From NCBI RefSeq assembly GCF_018131225.1, contig NZ_JAFCMM010000002.1:372001-436000 (forward strand): a stretch of DNA of 64,000 bases. Direction: 5' to 3'. The notes below the pieces were generated by a model. That model worked only from the letters and a program-made list of their open reading frames with translations. It made no database searches and was not told the DNA's origin. This DNA comes from Bradyrhizobium sp. U87765 SZCCT0048. Its GTDB lineage: Bacteria; Pseudomonadota; Alphaproteobacteria; Rhizobiales; Xanthobacteraceae. Shown one piece after another: positions 35,464 to 44,176 of this stretch. How positions within the stretch are numbered: position 1 is the stretch's first letter; the number at the start of each line of letters is the position of its first letter. A program made the translations under genes and the position numbers.

Positions 35464-36249
35464 TTACGTCTCCCGCAGCTTCGCCTGGATCTTGGCCATG
35501 CCGCCGATCCAGCGATCGTAGTTATCGACCTTGGCGCGCATGTAGGTCGCGACCTGGGGATGCGGCAGGATCAGGAACCGTTCGCGCGTGATGCCTTCAA
35601 GAGCCGATTCCGCAACCGCTTCCGGCGACAGGTTGCCGTCGGCCGACTGCGGTCCCTTGGGCAGGCCGCGCAGCATGTTGGTGTCGACGCCCTGCGGACA
35701 CAGGATGGAGACGCGGATGCCGTGGGCCTTGTGCGAGATCGCGAGGTTCTCGGCGAAGCCCACCGCAGCGTGCTTGGTGGTGGAGTAGGCCGCACTGCCG
35801 ACCTGGGACAGCAATCCCGCCGCCGACACGGTGTTGAGGAAATAGCCGCCGCCGCGCTCCTTCATCAAGGGCACGAGATGCCGCGCGGCATAGACATGGG
35901 CCATGACGTTGACCGCCCAGCTCTTCATCCACGGATCGTCGCTGGTGCCGCCGGCATTCACCGACAGCGGATCGAAGCCGCCGCCGATGCCGGCATTGGA
36001 GCAGAACAGCGCGATCGGGCCGAAGCGGCGCTCGGTCTCCGCAATCAGTCCGGCGACATCGTTCTCGTTGCCGACATCGGTGCGGAATGCGGCGCCACCG
36101 AGCGACGCGGCGACGGCCTCCGCAGCCGGCATGTCGAGATCGGCGACAACGACCTTGGCCGCGCCCTCGCGATGAAATATTTCGGCCAGCGCCTTGCCGA
36201 TTCCATTGCCGCCGCCGGTGACGACGACGACCTTGCCCTGCACCTGCAT
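35464..36249 (-). CDS. Short-chain dehydrogenase/reductase (SDR)
   Basis: A 261-residue classical SDR: NAD(P)-binding TGGGNGIG near the N-terminus, D61-type acidic motif region, NAG at CSNAGIGGG, catalytic serine in NTVSAAG and Y-x3-K in YSTTKHA. ATG 36249 gives the usual SDR start (MQVQGKVVVVTGG); the open frame extends upstream without family similarity. Substrate unknown; convergent with the CYP153 cluster, which could supply alcohol or aldehyde substrates. Confidence 0.88.
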   Translation of the reverse strand: MQVQGKVVVVTGGGNGIGKALAEIFHREGAAKVVVADLDMPAAEAVAASLGGAAFRTDVGNENDVAGLIAETERRFGPIALFCSNAGIGGGFDPLSVNAGGTSDDPWMKSWAVNVMAHVYAARHLVPLMKERGGGYFLNTVSAAGLLSQVGSAAYSTTKHAAVGFAENLAISHKAHGIRVSILCPQGVDTNMLRGLPKGPQSADGNLSPEAVAESALEGITRERFLILPHPQVATYMRAKVDNYDRWIGGMAKIQAKLRET

Positions 36250-36304
36250 TGTTTCAACCCTGCGGTTTCCGGCCTTGCCGGCCGGCTTCGAGCCCTTTGG
36301 GTCC

Positions 36305-37000
36305 TCAGGCGAGGACCAGATCGAGCACCGCAGTATAGTGACAGGCCGCACCGAGTAAAACGAAAGCATGCCAGATCGCATTCTGGAAACGCAGGCGTTC
36401 CCAGACGTGGAATATCACGCCCGCCGAATACAGCAGCCCGCCGGCAGCGATCAGGCCGAGGGTGACCGGCGACAGCGACGCCACCACCGTGTCGTAGATC
36501 ATCACCCCGCTCCAGCCCATCGCCAGATAGAGCACGATGGACAGGCGATCGAAGCGGCCGGGAAACACGATCTTGAGAAAGATGCCGATGCCGGCCACCG
36601 CCCACACGCCGGCAAGAAGAGCGCGCGTGAACGGGCTGTCGTTCATCTCGACGATGAACGGCGTGTAGGTCGCCGCGATCAACAGATAGATCGCCGAATG
36701 GTCGAAGCGGCGCAGCCACCACTTCCAGCGCGACACCGGCAGCATGTTGTAGGTGGCGGAGATGCCAAGCATCGCGAGGAGACCGGTGGCGTAGATCGCC
36801 ACCGCCGCGACCTGCGAGCCGGTGAGATAGTTGCTAGCGAGGACGACCAGCACCACGGCCGCGACCAGACCAAGACACACGCCGACCACATGCACCACGC
36901 CGTCGGCCCACAATTCGGCGCGGTCGTAGTTCCAGCTCACGCCCTTGGGGGCGCCGATCAACGCCGTCGAGGCCAGTTGCTTCAGTCGGAAGATCGTCAT
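36305..37000 (-). CDS. Hemolysin III / PAQR-like (YqfA family) membrane protein
   Basis: A 231-residue seven-helix membrane protein of the HlyIII family: RAELWADGVVHVVG at the start of helix 1, SATYNMLPVSRWKWWLRRFDHSAIYLLIAATYTP in the middle (here spanning helices 3-4), and a C-terminal IWHAFVLLGAACHY carrying the metal-ligand histidines characteristic of the PAQR/CREST hydrolase superfamily. Bacterial members are linked to membrane lipid homeostasis. It lies 55 bp upstream of the SDR on the same strand and may be cotranscribed. Confidence 0.9.
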   Translation of the reverse strand: MTIFRLKQLASTALIGAPKGVSWNYDRAELWADGVVHVVGVCLGLVAAVVLVVLASNYLTGSQVAAVAIYATGLLAMLGISATYNMLPVSRWKWWLRRFDHSAIYLLIAATYTPFIVEMNDSPFTRALLAGVWAVAGIGIFLKIVFPGRFDRLSIVLYLAMGWSGVMIYDTVVASLSPVTLGLIAAGGLLYSAGVIFHVWERLRFQNAIWHAFVLLGAACHYTAVLDLVLA

Positions 37001-37180
37001 GTCACCACGTCACATCCTTCGGTGAGGCGGCGAAAGTATGTCCCCCTCATCACATCAAATTGGGTGGCGCGGTGCGTCATTCAAGCGCAGCCGGCGAAGA
37101 CATCGCACACCGCGCCCCTCATCCCTACATGGACCGTGATGTGTTGATTTTCTTCCAATATCCACGTTTGATCGGCCCTG

Positions 37181-38659
37181 ATGGCTCCAAATTTCTCAGA
37201 TCTCGTCGAGGAAGCCCGCCTGTCGCTGCAGGCGCTGGTCGACTATGGCGACCAGCTGTTCAATCCCACCGTCCGCCTTGGTGTCACCGGCCTGTCACGC
37301 GCCGGCAAGACAGTGTTCATCACGGCGCTGATCCACGGCCTGCTGCGCGGTGGCCGCTTCCCGGTGTTCGATGCCTATGCGACCGGACGGATCGCCCGCG
37401 CCCGCCTCGCCCCCCAGCCGGACGACGCGGTGCCGCGTTTCGCCTATGAGAACCATGTCCGCACCCTGGTCGAGGCGCGGCAGTGGCCACACTCCACCAC
37501 CGACATCAGCGAGCTGCGCCTTGTCATCGACTACCAGCGCCCGAACGGCGCTGACCGCACGCTGACCCTCGACATCGTCGACTATCCCGGCGAATGGCTG
37601 CTCGACCTGCCGCTGCTGGCCAAGAGCTATCAGGAGTGGTCGGCGGAGAGCATCGCGCTGTCGCGCCAGGGTCCGCGGGCACCGCTTGCCGCCGCCTGGC
37701 ATGGCCATCTCGCCACCCTCGATCCGCGCGGCCCTGCCGACGAGCAGGCGACACTGACGGCCGCGCAGCTGTTCACTGATTACCTGCGCGCCTGCCGCGA
37801 CGAGCGCTTCGCCATGAGCCTGCTGCCGCCGGGCCGCTTCCTGATGCCGGGCGGCCTCGCCGGCTCGCCGGCGCTGACCTTCGCGCCGCTCGACGTGCCG
37901 GCCGACGGCACCGCGCCCGACGGCTCGCTGTGGGCGATGATGGCGCGGCGCTACGAGGCCTACAAGGACGTGGTGGTGCGGCCGTTCTTCCGCGACCACT
38001 TCGCCCGGCTCGATCGCCAGATCGTGCTGGTCGACGCGCTCGCCGCGTTCAACGCCGGGCCCGCGGCGCTGAGCGACCTGCAGGCCGCGCTCGCCGGCAT
38101 TCTCGACTGCTTCCGCGTCGGCCGCCGCACCTTCTTCGCCTCGCTGCTGCGCCCGCGCATCGACCGCATCCTGTTCGCGGCGACCAAGGCCGATCACCTT
38201 CATCACGCCAGCCACGACCGCCTCGAGGCGATCCTCAAGCGCATGGTCGAACGTGCCGTCGCAAAAGCCGAGTTCACCGGCGCCGACGTCGATGTCGTCG
38301 CGCTCGCCGCCGTGCGTGCCACGCGCGAGGTGCGGGTGCGGCGCGGCCACGAGCAGTTGCCCTCGATCGTCGGGACGCCGCTCGCGGGCGAAAGCGCCAA
38401 TGGCGAACAGTTCGACGGCGAGACCGAGGTCGCGACCTTCCCTGGCGACCTGCCGGCCATCCCCGAGGCGCTGTTCGCCGCCGATGCGGCCGAGAACGCC
38501 TTCAAGGGTCTCAGCCACGGCGCGGCCGAGCAGGCCGACTACCGCTTCCTGCGCTTCCGGCCGCCCCGCCTCGACAACACCGGGGGCGACACCCCATATC
38601 TGCCCCATATCCGCCTCGACCGGGCGCTCCAGTTCCTAATCGGAGACCGACTGACATGA
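37181..38659 (+). CDS. ycjX: YcjX-family GTP-binding protein (DUF463)
   Basis: A 492-residue P-loop NTPase: Walker A GLSRAGKT (about residues 36-43), DYPGEWLLDLPLL as the switch/Walker B region, and TKAD as the guanine specificity motif in FAATKADHLHH. YcjX proteins are widespread in Proteobacteria, induced by envelope or heat stress in enterobacteria, and of unclear function. The stop overlaps ycjF by four bases, the conserved partner order. ATG 37181 fits the family N-terminus; the 180-bp gap to the divergent hemolysin III gene holds its promoter. Confidence 0.92.
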   Translation: MAPNFSDLVEEARLSLQALVDYGDQLFNPTVRLGVTGLSRAGKTVFITALIHGLLRGGRFPVFDAYATGRIARARLAPQPDDAVPRFAYENHVRTLVEARQWPHSTTDISELRLVIDYQRPNGADRTLTLDIVDYPGEWLLDLPLLAKSYQEWSAESIALSRQGPRAPLAAAWHGHLATLDPRGPADEQATLTAAQLFTDYLRACRDERFAMSLLPPGRFLMPGGLAGSPALTFAPLDVPADGTAPDGSLWAMMARRYEAYKDVVVRPFFRDHFARLDRQIVLVDALAAFNAGPAALSDLQAALAGILDCFRVGRRTFFASLLRPRIDRILFAATKADHLHHASHDRLEAILKRMVERAVAKAEFTGADVDVVALAAVRATREVRVRRGHEQLPSIVGTPLAGESANGEQFDGETEVATFPGDLPAIPEALFAADAAENAFKGLSHGAAEQADYRFLRFRPPRLDNTGGDTPYLPHIRLDRALQFLIGDRLT

Positions 38660-39705
38660 GCGACCGCCCCATCCCCCGCCGGCCGGCGACGTTCAAGCTG
38701 GACGACCCGCAGGTGGTGGTGATGTCGCCGGACGACGACGGCCGGCCCGCGCGCGGCACGGTGCAGGTGGTGCCCGAGCCGGAACCCGCCGCCCTGCCAG
38801 TGCCGCGTGACGACGGCCTGCTCGCGCCGCCGCGCGGCTTTCGCTGGGGCACGCTGTTCTGGAGTTCGCTCGCCGGCCTCGTGGTGCTCGGCGCCGGGCT
38901 CGGCCTCACCAACCTCGTCGAGGACCTGTTCAACCGCAGCGAAGGTCTCGGCTTTCTCGGCCTCGCCTTTGCACTGGTGTTCGTGGTGGCGCTGATCGCC
39001 ATCGCGGCGCGTGAGCTGATCGCGCTGTCGCGCCTCGCCACCATCGAGAAGCTCCATGCCCGCGCCGCCGCGACGCTCGCCAGCGACGACCGCGCCGAGG
39101 CCCAGGCGATCGTGCGCGACCTTCTCAGGATCGCCCATGGCAATCCGCGCCTCGCCCACGCCCGCGGCACGTTGCAGGGCCATGCCGGCGACATCATCGA
39201 CGGCGCCGACATGCTGCGCCTCGCCGAGCGCGAGTTGATGAACCCGCTCGATCAGGAAGCCCGCCGGCTGATCTCGGTGGCCGCGCAGCGGGTGTCGATC
39301 GTCACCGCGGTGAGCCCGCGCGCCGTGGTCGACGTGCTGTTCGTTTTCGCCGCCGCCGTGCGCCTGATCCGCCAGCTCGCCCGTCTCTATGGCGGACGCC
39401 CCGGCGCGCTCGGCATGATCAAGCTGACCCGTCAGGTGGTCGCCCACCTCGCGATCACCGGGGGCCTTGCCGCCAGCGACAGCGTGATCCAGCAGATGCT
39501 CGGACATGGCATCACCGCGAAACTGTCGTCGCGCCTCGGGGAAGGCCTGCTCAACGGCCTGCTCACCGCGCGCCTCGGCCTTGCCGCGATCGATGTCACC
39601 CGGCCGCTGCCGTTCACCGCGCTGCCGCGCCCGGCGCTCTCCGATCTCGCCACCGACCTGCTGCGCAAGCGCGAGGAGACGGAAGCACCGGACGGCAAGG
39701 GGTGA
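38656..39705 (+). CDS. ycjF: YcjF-family inner-membrane protein (DUF697)
   Basis: A 349-residue protein with a polar proline-rich N-terminus (1-60), two transmembrane segments (about 66-86 and 94-118), and a C-terminal DUF697/TIGR01620 domain with further hydrophobic stretches (VDVLFVFAAAVRLIRQLARLYG). Start ATG 38656 overlaps the ycjX stop (ATGA), so the pair is translationally coupled. The function is unknown; it probably recruits YcjX to the membrane. Confidence 0.9.
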   Translation: MSDRPIPRRPATFKLDDPQVVVMSPDDDGRPARGTVQVVPEPEPAALPVPRDDGLLAPPRGFRWGTLFWSSLAGLVVLGAGLGLTNLVEDLFNRSEGLGFLGLAFALVFVVALIAIAARELIALSRLATIEKLHARAAATLASDDRAEAQAIVRDLLRIAHGNPRLAHARGTLQGHAGDIIDGADMLRLAERELMNPLDQEARRLISVAAQRVSIVTAVSPRAVVDVLFVFAAAVRLIRQLARLYGGRPGALGMIKLTRQVVAHLAITGGLAASDSVIQQMLGHGITAKLSSRLGEGLLNGLLTARLGLAAIDVTRPLPFTALPRPALSDLATDLLRKREETEAPDGKG

Positions 39706-39734
39706 CCACAGCCCTTGCAGTGAGTCGGGGGCCG

Positions 39735-39813
39735 TTCCTCCTTCGAGGCTCGCAGAGCCTGTCATCGGGCCGCGCTTCGCGCGGACCCGTTGGCTCGCAC
39801 CTCAGGATGACGA
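39735..39813. repeat. Divergent relative of the palindromic repeats
   Basis: A CTCCTTCGAGGCTC start and a CACCTCAGGATGACG end resemble the dispersed family, with an inner foldback CCGCGC-ttcg-GCGCGG. It lacks the exact nine-base arms of the other three copies. The 100 bp after it hold no recognisable gene. Confidence 0.45.
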
Positions 39814-39918
39814 ATTGTGGTTCTGCCCATAGCCCGGGTGAGCGCAGCGACACCCGGACATTCACACACGCAGTCCGGATATCGCTGCGATCATCCCCGT
39901 TACAAGACCGTCAATCGA

Positions 39919-40563
39919 TCAATCCAGCTTTACCCACTGGTCCGCCGGCATCACCTCCGGCGTCTCGCCATAGCCGCGCGTCCAGAGATCGACGACCCAT
40001 TCCACCCGCGTCGCCTTGTCGATCAGGATCGCGGTGTTGTGCGGCGTCTGGCCGACCAGCGCGTTGCCGCGATACCGCGGGTCGCCGACGGTGTGATATT
40101 TGAACAGACCCCAGTCCTGCATCACCAGCAGCAGCGCCGTGGTGTTGCGCGTCGTGTCCCAGCAATCGTAGTTGGTGGCGTCCGAGCCGGCGCGGAAGTC
40201 GGCGCGCGCGACGCGCTTGTTGGTGCCGATCATCGGCCCGACATGCTTGTCGAACCACACCACCGCCTTCTGCGAGGCCGCGCGCTCGGCCGCAGCCGAG
40301 CCTCTGCCGCCGGCCATGATCGACGCCAGCGCGGCGCGGTCGCTCGTGCTGAACACGTACTCGAGGCGGCGGCGGCACTGGAAGCCGTAGCACACGGTGA
40401 ACGCACCGGACTTCGGCGGATAGGCCGAAACATCGGTATAGAGCTGGTTGATCGCCCGGCTGACCTCCATGGCGGAGGCCGGCGACGCCAGCAGGCCGCC
40501 GAGAACAAGACAACCGGAGAACATGCGGCGCAGGGCGCGCCCGCCGAAAACCATCGTGAGCAT
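39919..40563 (-). CDS. Secreted protein of unknown family with Cys-His-Asp order
   Basis: A 214-residue protein with an N-terminal signal peptide (about 1-31, ending SPASA). No named family recognised. Conserved-looking features: paired cysteines C58 and C63 (CYGFQCRRR), then C134 in NYDCWDTTRNT, H175 in TPHNTAIL and D192 in VEWVVDLWTRGYGE. The order Cys...His...Asp with a W-rich context resembles transglutaminase-like/papain-fold cysteine enzymes; this is inference. The start could also be ATG 40554. It sits only 8 bp downstream of the SDR gene at 40572, so they are likely cotranscribed. Confidence 0.75.
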   Translation of the reverse strand: MLTMVFGGRALRRMFSGCLVLGGLLASPASAMEVSRAINQLYTDVSAYPPKSGAFTVCYGFQCRRRLEYVFSTSDRAALASIMAGGRGSAAAERAASQKAVVWFDKHVGPMIGTNKRVARADFRAGSDATNYDCWDTTRNTTALLLVMQDWGLFKYHTVGDPRYRGNALVGQTPHNTAILIDKATRVEWVVDLWTRGYGETPEVMPADQWVKLD

Positions 40564-40571
40564 ACCTGACC

Positions 40572-41321
40572 TCAAGGACCCGTCCCGACAAAGCTGCGGT
40601 TCCAGGTGGGACTGATGAGAATTTCGTTGACGCAAACACGCGGTGGCATGCCGGCGATGAAGGCGATGGTGCGGCCGAGGTCCTCGCCCTGCAGCATGCG
40701 CGCCATGTCGGCCTCGCTCGGCGGCACCGGCCGCTGCTTCATGATCGGCGTCGCGACCTCGCCCGGCGACAGCGCACAGGCGCGAATGCCATGGCGAAAC
40801 TCCTCCATGTTGAGCGAATGGGTGAGCGCGACCACCGCGTGCTTGGTCGCGGTATAGGCCGGGCCGGTCAGCTTCGAGACGATCCGCCCGGCCCACGACG
40901 CGACATTGATGATGATGCCATCCTGCTGCACCCGCATCGCCGGCAGCACCGCGCGAATGCAATACAACAGGCCGTTGAGATTGATGTCGACGATGTGGTC
41001 CCAGCTCTCGACCGAAATCTCCTCCCAGCTGCGCCTGGGCACATTGACCCCGGCGCTGTTGACCAGGAGATCGATGCGGCCATGTTCGGCGAGGATCGCC
41101 TGCACCACCCGCTCGGCATCCGCCGCCGTGCCGACATCCATCGGCGCGGCGGAGATATCACCGCCCCGGGCACGGATGGCCTCGACGGCGGCGTCGAGCA
41201 CCTCCGCCCGCCGTCCCGAGATCACCACGCGCCAGCCGTCCGCGGCCAGCGCCTCGGCGCCGGCCAGCCCGATGCCGCTGCCGCCCCCCGTGATCCATGC
41301 GATCTTCCTGACCGTCGCCAT
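40572..41321 (-). CDS. Short-chain dehydrogenase/reductase (SDR)
   Basis: A 249-residue classical SDR: TGGGSGIG cofactor motif, NSAGV, catalytic serine in INVASWAG, and Y-x3-K in YTATKHA. The VNEILISPTWNR C-terminus is typical of NADP-dependent SDRs acting on 3-hydroxy acids or related small substrates (YdfG/serine dehydrogenase-like). ATG 41321 is chosen for the standard N-terminus. First gene of a two-gene leftward unit. Confidence 0.88.
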   Translation of the reverse strand: MATVRKIAWITGGGSGIGLAGAEALAADGWRVVISGRRAEVLDAAVEAIRARGGDISAAPMDVGTAADAERVVQAILAEHGRIDLLVNSAGVNVPRRSWEEISVESWDHIVDINLNGLLYCIRAVLPAMRVQQDGIIINVASWAGRIVSKLTGPAYTATKHAVVALTHSLNMEEFRHGIRACALSPGEVATPIMKQRPVPPSEADMARMLQGEDLGRTIAFIAGMPPRVCVNEILISPTWNRSFVGTGP

Positions 41322-41671
41322 CCCTGCGATTCCCGTCTTTTCCTGAAGCTTCACATGCCGTTGTCGCATGTTTCGATGCAACAGCGGAGCCGGACCTTTT
41401 CACATCTGCGTTGCACTCCGCTCGCGCCCTCCCCATGCCACCCTGTGTCCCGCTGCGATCCGCGCCCGCGCGCCCGGCGCATGTCACCTCCGTTCCACGG
41501 GCTGAAATTTGCCGCTCCGAAGCCGCCAACATGCGCCGTGGCGGCATCCCAGACCACGAGCATGCTGCAATGCACTTGCGGTGCACAGCCCGCGATCCAT
41601 CTGGCACAGCGTTTGAATCTGCGATTAAATTCGTGCCCACTGCGGGGGCAGTGAGGACAAGAGGGGCAGTT
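41322..41671. other. Divergent intergenic region, SDR / purine permease
   Basis: 350 bp with the promoters of both neighbours. It contains no supportable gene and no clear operator. Confidence 0.45.
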
Positions 41672-43069
41672 ATGAGCAGTGATATCCATCCGGTCGACCA
41701 GGTTCTACCCACGCCGCGCCTGTTCGCGCTGGGCTTGCAGCACGTTCTCGTCATGTACGCCGGCGCGGTCGCCGTGCCCTTGATCATCGGCCGTGCACTC
41801 AAGCTGCCGCCGGAGGATGTCGCCTTCCTGATCAGCGCCGACCTGTTCGCCTGCGGCCTCGCGACCCTCGTGCAATGCATCGGCTTTCCCGGCACCGGCA
41901 TCCGCCTGCCGGTGATGATGGGCGTGACCTTCGCGTCCGTCGGACCGATGCTGGCGATGGCGGGCAATCCCGAGATCGGCCTGCTCGGCATCTATGGCGC
42001 GGTGATCGTTGCCGGCATTTTCAGCATCATTGCTGCGCCTTTCATCAGCCGCTTGCTGCCGCTGTTCCCGCCCGTGGTGACCGGAACCATCATCATGGTC
42101 ATCGGCATCTCGCTGATGCGGGTCGGCATCAACTGGGCCGGTGGCGGCCTGCCCACCCTGACCAAGGTGGTGGACGGCGTGCCCGGCGCATTCCCGAACC
42201 CGGCCTACGGCCAGCTGCAGGGCCTCGGCATCGCGCTGTTCGTGCTGCTGGTGATCCTCGGCCTGATCAAATGGGGCACGGGCTTCATCGCCAATGTCGC
42301 GGTGCTCCTCGGCATCATTGCCGGCGCGGTGCTGTCGAGCTTCCTTGGCGTCATGCACTTCGAGAAGGTCGCGGCCGCAAGCTGGGCCGATATCATCGTC
42401 CCCTTCCACTTCGGCATGCCGAAGTTCTACCTCGTGCCGTGCGTGACGATGTGCGTCGTCATGGTCGTGGTGATGATCGAGTCGCTGGGCATGTTCCTCG
42501 CGCTCGGCGACATGACCGACAGGAAGGTCGACCGCGAGGCGCTGGCGCGCGGCCTGCGCGCCGATGGCGTCGGCACCCTGCTCGGCGGCATCTTCAACAC
42601 CTTCCCCTACACCTCGTTCTCGCAGAATGTCGGCCTCGTCGGCGTCACCGGCGTCAAGTCGCGCTGGGTCACCGTCGCCGGCGGCGTCATCATGCTCGTC
42701 CTCGGTCTCGTGCCGAAGATGTCGGCGCTGGTCGAGGCCGTACCTCAAGTGGTGCTCGGCGGCGCCGGCCTCGTGATGTTCGGCATGGTCGCAGCGACCG
42801 GGGCGCGCATCCTGACCGCAGTCGACTTCCGCACCAACCGCTTCAACCTGTTCATCGTCGCGATCTCGGTCGGTTTCGGCATGATCCCGCTGGTGGCGCC
42901 GAACTTCTTCAAGCAGCTGCCGCATGACCTGCATCCGCTGCTCGAATCCGGCATCCTGCTGGCGGCGCTGGTCGCGGTGCTGCTCAACGCCTTCTTCAAC
43001 GGCGTCGGCAGCGGCGAGCGGGCGCATGCGGAGGCAGCGAGCGCGGCGACCGCGGCGGAGCACGTTTAG
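41672..43069 (+). CDS. NCS2-family purine (urate/xanthine) permease
   Basis: A 465-residue, 12-14-helix permease of the nucleobase:cation symporter-2 family. Seen: QHVLVMYAGAVAVPLIIG in helix 1, the LATLVQCIGFPGTGIRLPVMMG segment (quoted here in part by residues 64-80), a helix-8 acidic site in MIESLGMFLALGDMT, and FNTFPYTSFSQNVGLVGVTGVKSR, the family signature. These residues are typical of the UacT/PbuX urate-xanthine branch. Its neighbours are urate-degradation genes, which supports urate as substrate. ATG 41672 has GAGGGG upstream. Confidence 0.9.
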   Translation: MSSDIHPVDQVLPTPRLFALGLQHVLVMYAGAVAVPLIIGRALKLPPEDVAFLISADLFACGLATLVQCIGFPGTGIRLPVMMGVTFASVGPMLAMAGNPEIGLLGIYGAVIVAGIFSIIAAPFISRLLPLFPPVVTGTIIMVIGISLMRVGINWAGGGLPTLTKVVDGVPGAFPNPAYGQLQGLGIALFVLLVILGLIKWGTGFIANVAVLLGIIAGAVLSSFLGVMHFEKVAAASWADIIVPFHFGMPKFYLVPCVTMCVVMVVVMIESLGMFLALGDMTDRKVDREALARGLRADGVGTLLGGIFNTFPYTSFSQNVGLVGVTGVKSRWVTVAGGVIMLVLGLVPKMSALVEAVPQVVLGGAGLVMFGMVAATGARILTAVDFRTNRFNLFIVAISVGFGMIPLVAPNFFKQLPHDLHPLLESGILLAALVAVLLNAFFNGVGSGERAHAEAASAATAAEHV

Positions 43070-43111
43070 GGCATTATCGCCTGACACCAGCCAGCACGCC
43101 CATTTGTGGCG

Positions 43112-43216
43112 TCATCACCGGGCCGACGCGAAGCGTCGAGACCCGGTGATCCAGCTCAACGCCGTTCTGCAGGCATGAAGAAAGCTGGATTGCCGGATCA
43201 AGTCCGGCAATGACGC
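43112..43216. repeat. Compound palindromic repeat (nested foldbacks)
   Basis: Three perfect inverted repeats in about 100 bp: ATCACCGGG (43114-43122) with CCCGGTGAT (43142-43150); ATCCAGCT (43149-43156) with AGCTGGAT (43183-43190); ATTGCCGGA (43189-43197) with TCCGGCAAT (43203-43211). It lies between convergent permease and urate genes and resembles the dispersed intergenic repeats of alphaproteobacteria. Confidence 0.8.
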
Positions 43217-43276
43217 ATGGGATGTAGCAAAGTCCGAAAACAAACCCGAACGACCGCAGGCCTCGGAGAAACGTCC

Positions 43277-44164
43277 TCAACTGCCCCGATACGTCGCATA
43301 GCTCCAGGGCGTCACCAGCAGCGGCACGTGGAGATGGCCTTCGGGTTCGGCGATAGCGAAGCGGATCGGGATGACATCGAGGAACGGCGGATCCGACTGC
43401 TGCGCCTTGCGGTCGGCAAAATACGCGCCGGTGTGAAACACCAGCTCATAGTGCCCCATCGGCAGTGGCCGGCCATGGATCAGCGGCTGGTCGGTACGGC
43501 CGTCGGCATTGGTCACGGCACGGGCGATCAGGCGATTGACGCCGAGCGTGCACAGCTCGAACAATGAGATGGCGATCCCCGCCGCCGGCGTTCCACCATG
43601 CGTATCCAGCACATGGGTCGACAGCCGGCCGTTGACCGGCAGACGCTCGCCACCGGCCACCAGCTGATCGAGACGCAGCGCCGCGATCCGGCAGATCTCG
43701 CGGACCGAGGTCGCGACCTCGATCGCGGGATCGTTTGGCAGCCGCCGTTCGAAATCCCTGAGGATCGAATCCTTGGTGTGCCGGCGCACGCAGACGATGT
43801 AGGGAAAGCCGAACTTGCCGCGATAGGCATTGTTGACGCGCTCGAACGCCGCGTACTCGGCATCCGACAGCGTATCGAGGCCGACACTGGTCTGCTCGGC
43901 ATTCGATTCCGCGGTCAGGCCCGCGGCCCGCTGCGTCTTGTCGGCCAAATCCGGGTGCGCCTTGATCAGCGCCATGCGCTGCTCGGGCGAAGCCTGCTCG
44001 ACCGCGGCGGTCATCGCCGACAGCAGGTCGGCGAGGCGCGCGAACGGCCGCCGCACGGCGGCTTGTTCGGCGATCCACGGCGAATGCTCGAAGATGTTGC
44101 CGAGCCCGGCGACGAAGTCCGCGACCGGCATGGCGTTGAGCGCGTCGAGAGTCAGGTGCGACAT
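43277..44164 (-). CDS. uraD-uraH fusion: OHCU decarboxylase / 5-hydroxyisourate hydrolase fusion
   Basis: A 295-residue bifunctional enzyme for the two steps after urate oxidation. The N-terminal domain (about 1-168) is OHCU decarboxylase with H70 in KAHPDLADK and the SNAEQTSVGL segment. The C-terminal domain (about 178-295) is transthyretin-like HIU hydrolase with H184 in LSTHVLD, R223 in DGR, the HLHVPLLVTPWSY strand and the diagnostic terminal YRGS. The decarboxylase acts second, so the domain order is the reverse of reaction order, as in plant allantoin synthase. Product: (S)-allantoin, substrate of the next gene. It lies 12 bp behind the allantoinase gene. Confidence 0.95.
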   Translation of the reverse strand: MSHLTLDALNAMPVADFVAGLGNIFEHSPWIAEQAAVRRPFARLADLLSAMTAAVEQASPEQRMALIKAHPDLADKTQRAAGLTAESNAEQTSVGLDTLSDAEYAAFERVNNAYRGKFGFPYIVCVRRHTKDSILRDFERRLPNDPAIEVATSVREICRIAALRLDQLVAGGERLPVNGRLSTHVLDTHGGTPAAGIAISLFELCTLGVNRLIARAVTNADGRTDQPLIHGRPLPMGHYELVFHTGAYFADRKAQQSDPPFLDVIPIRFAIAEPEGHLHVPLLVTPWSYATYRGS

Positions 44165-44176
44165 GTACGCCTCCCT

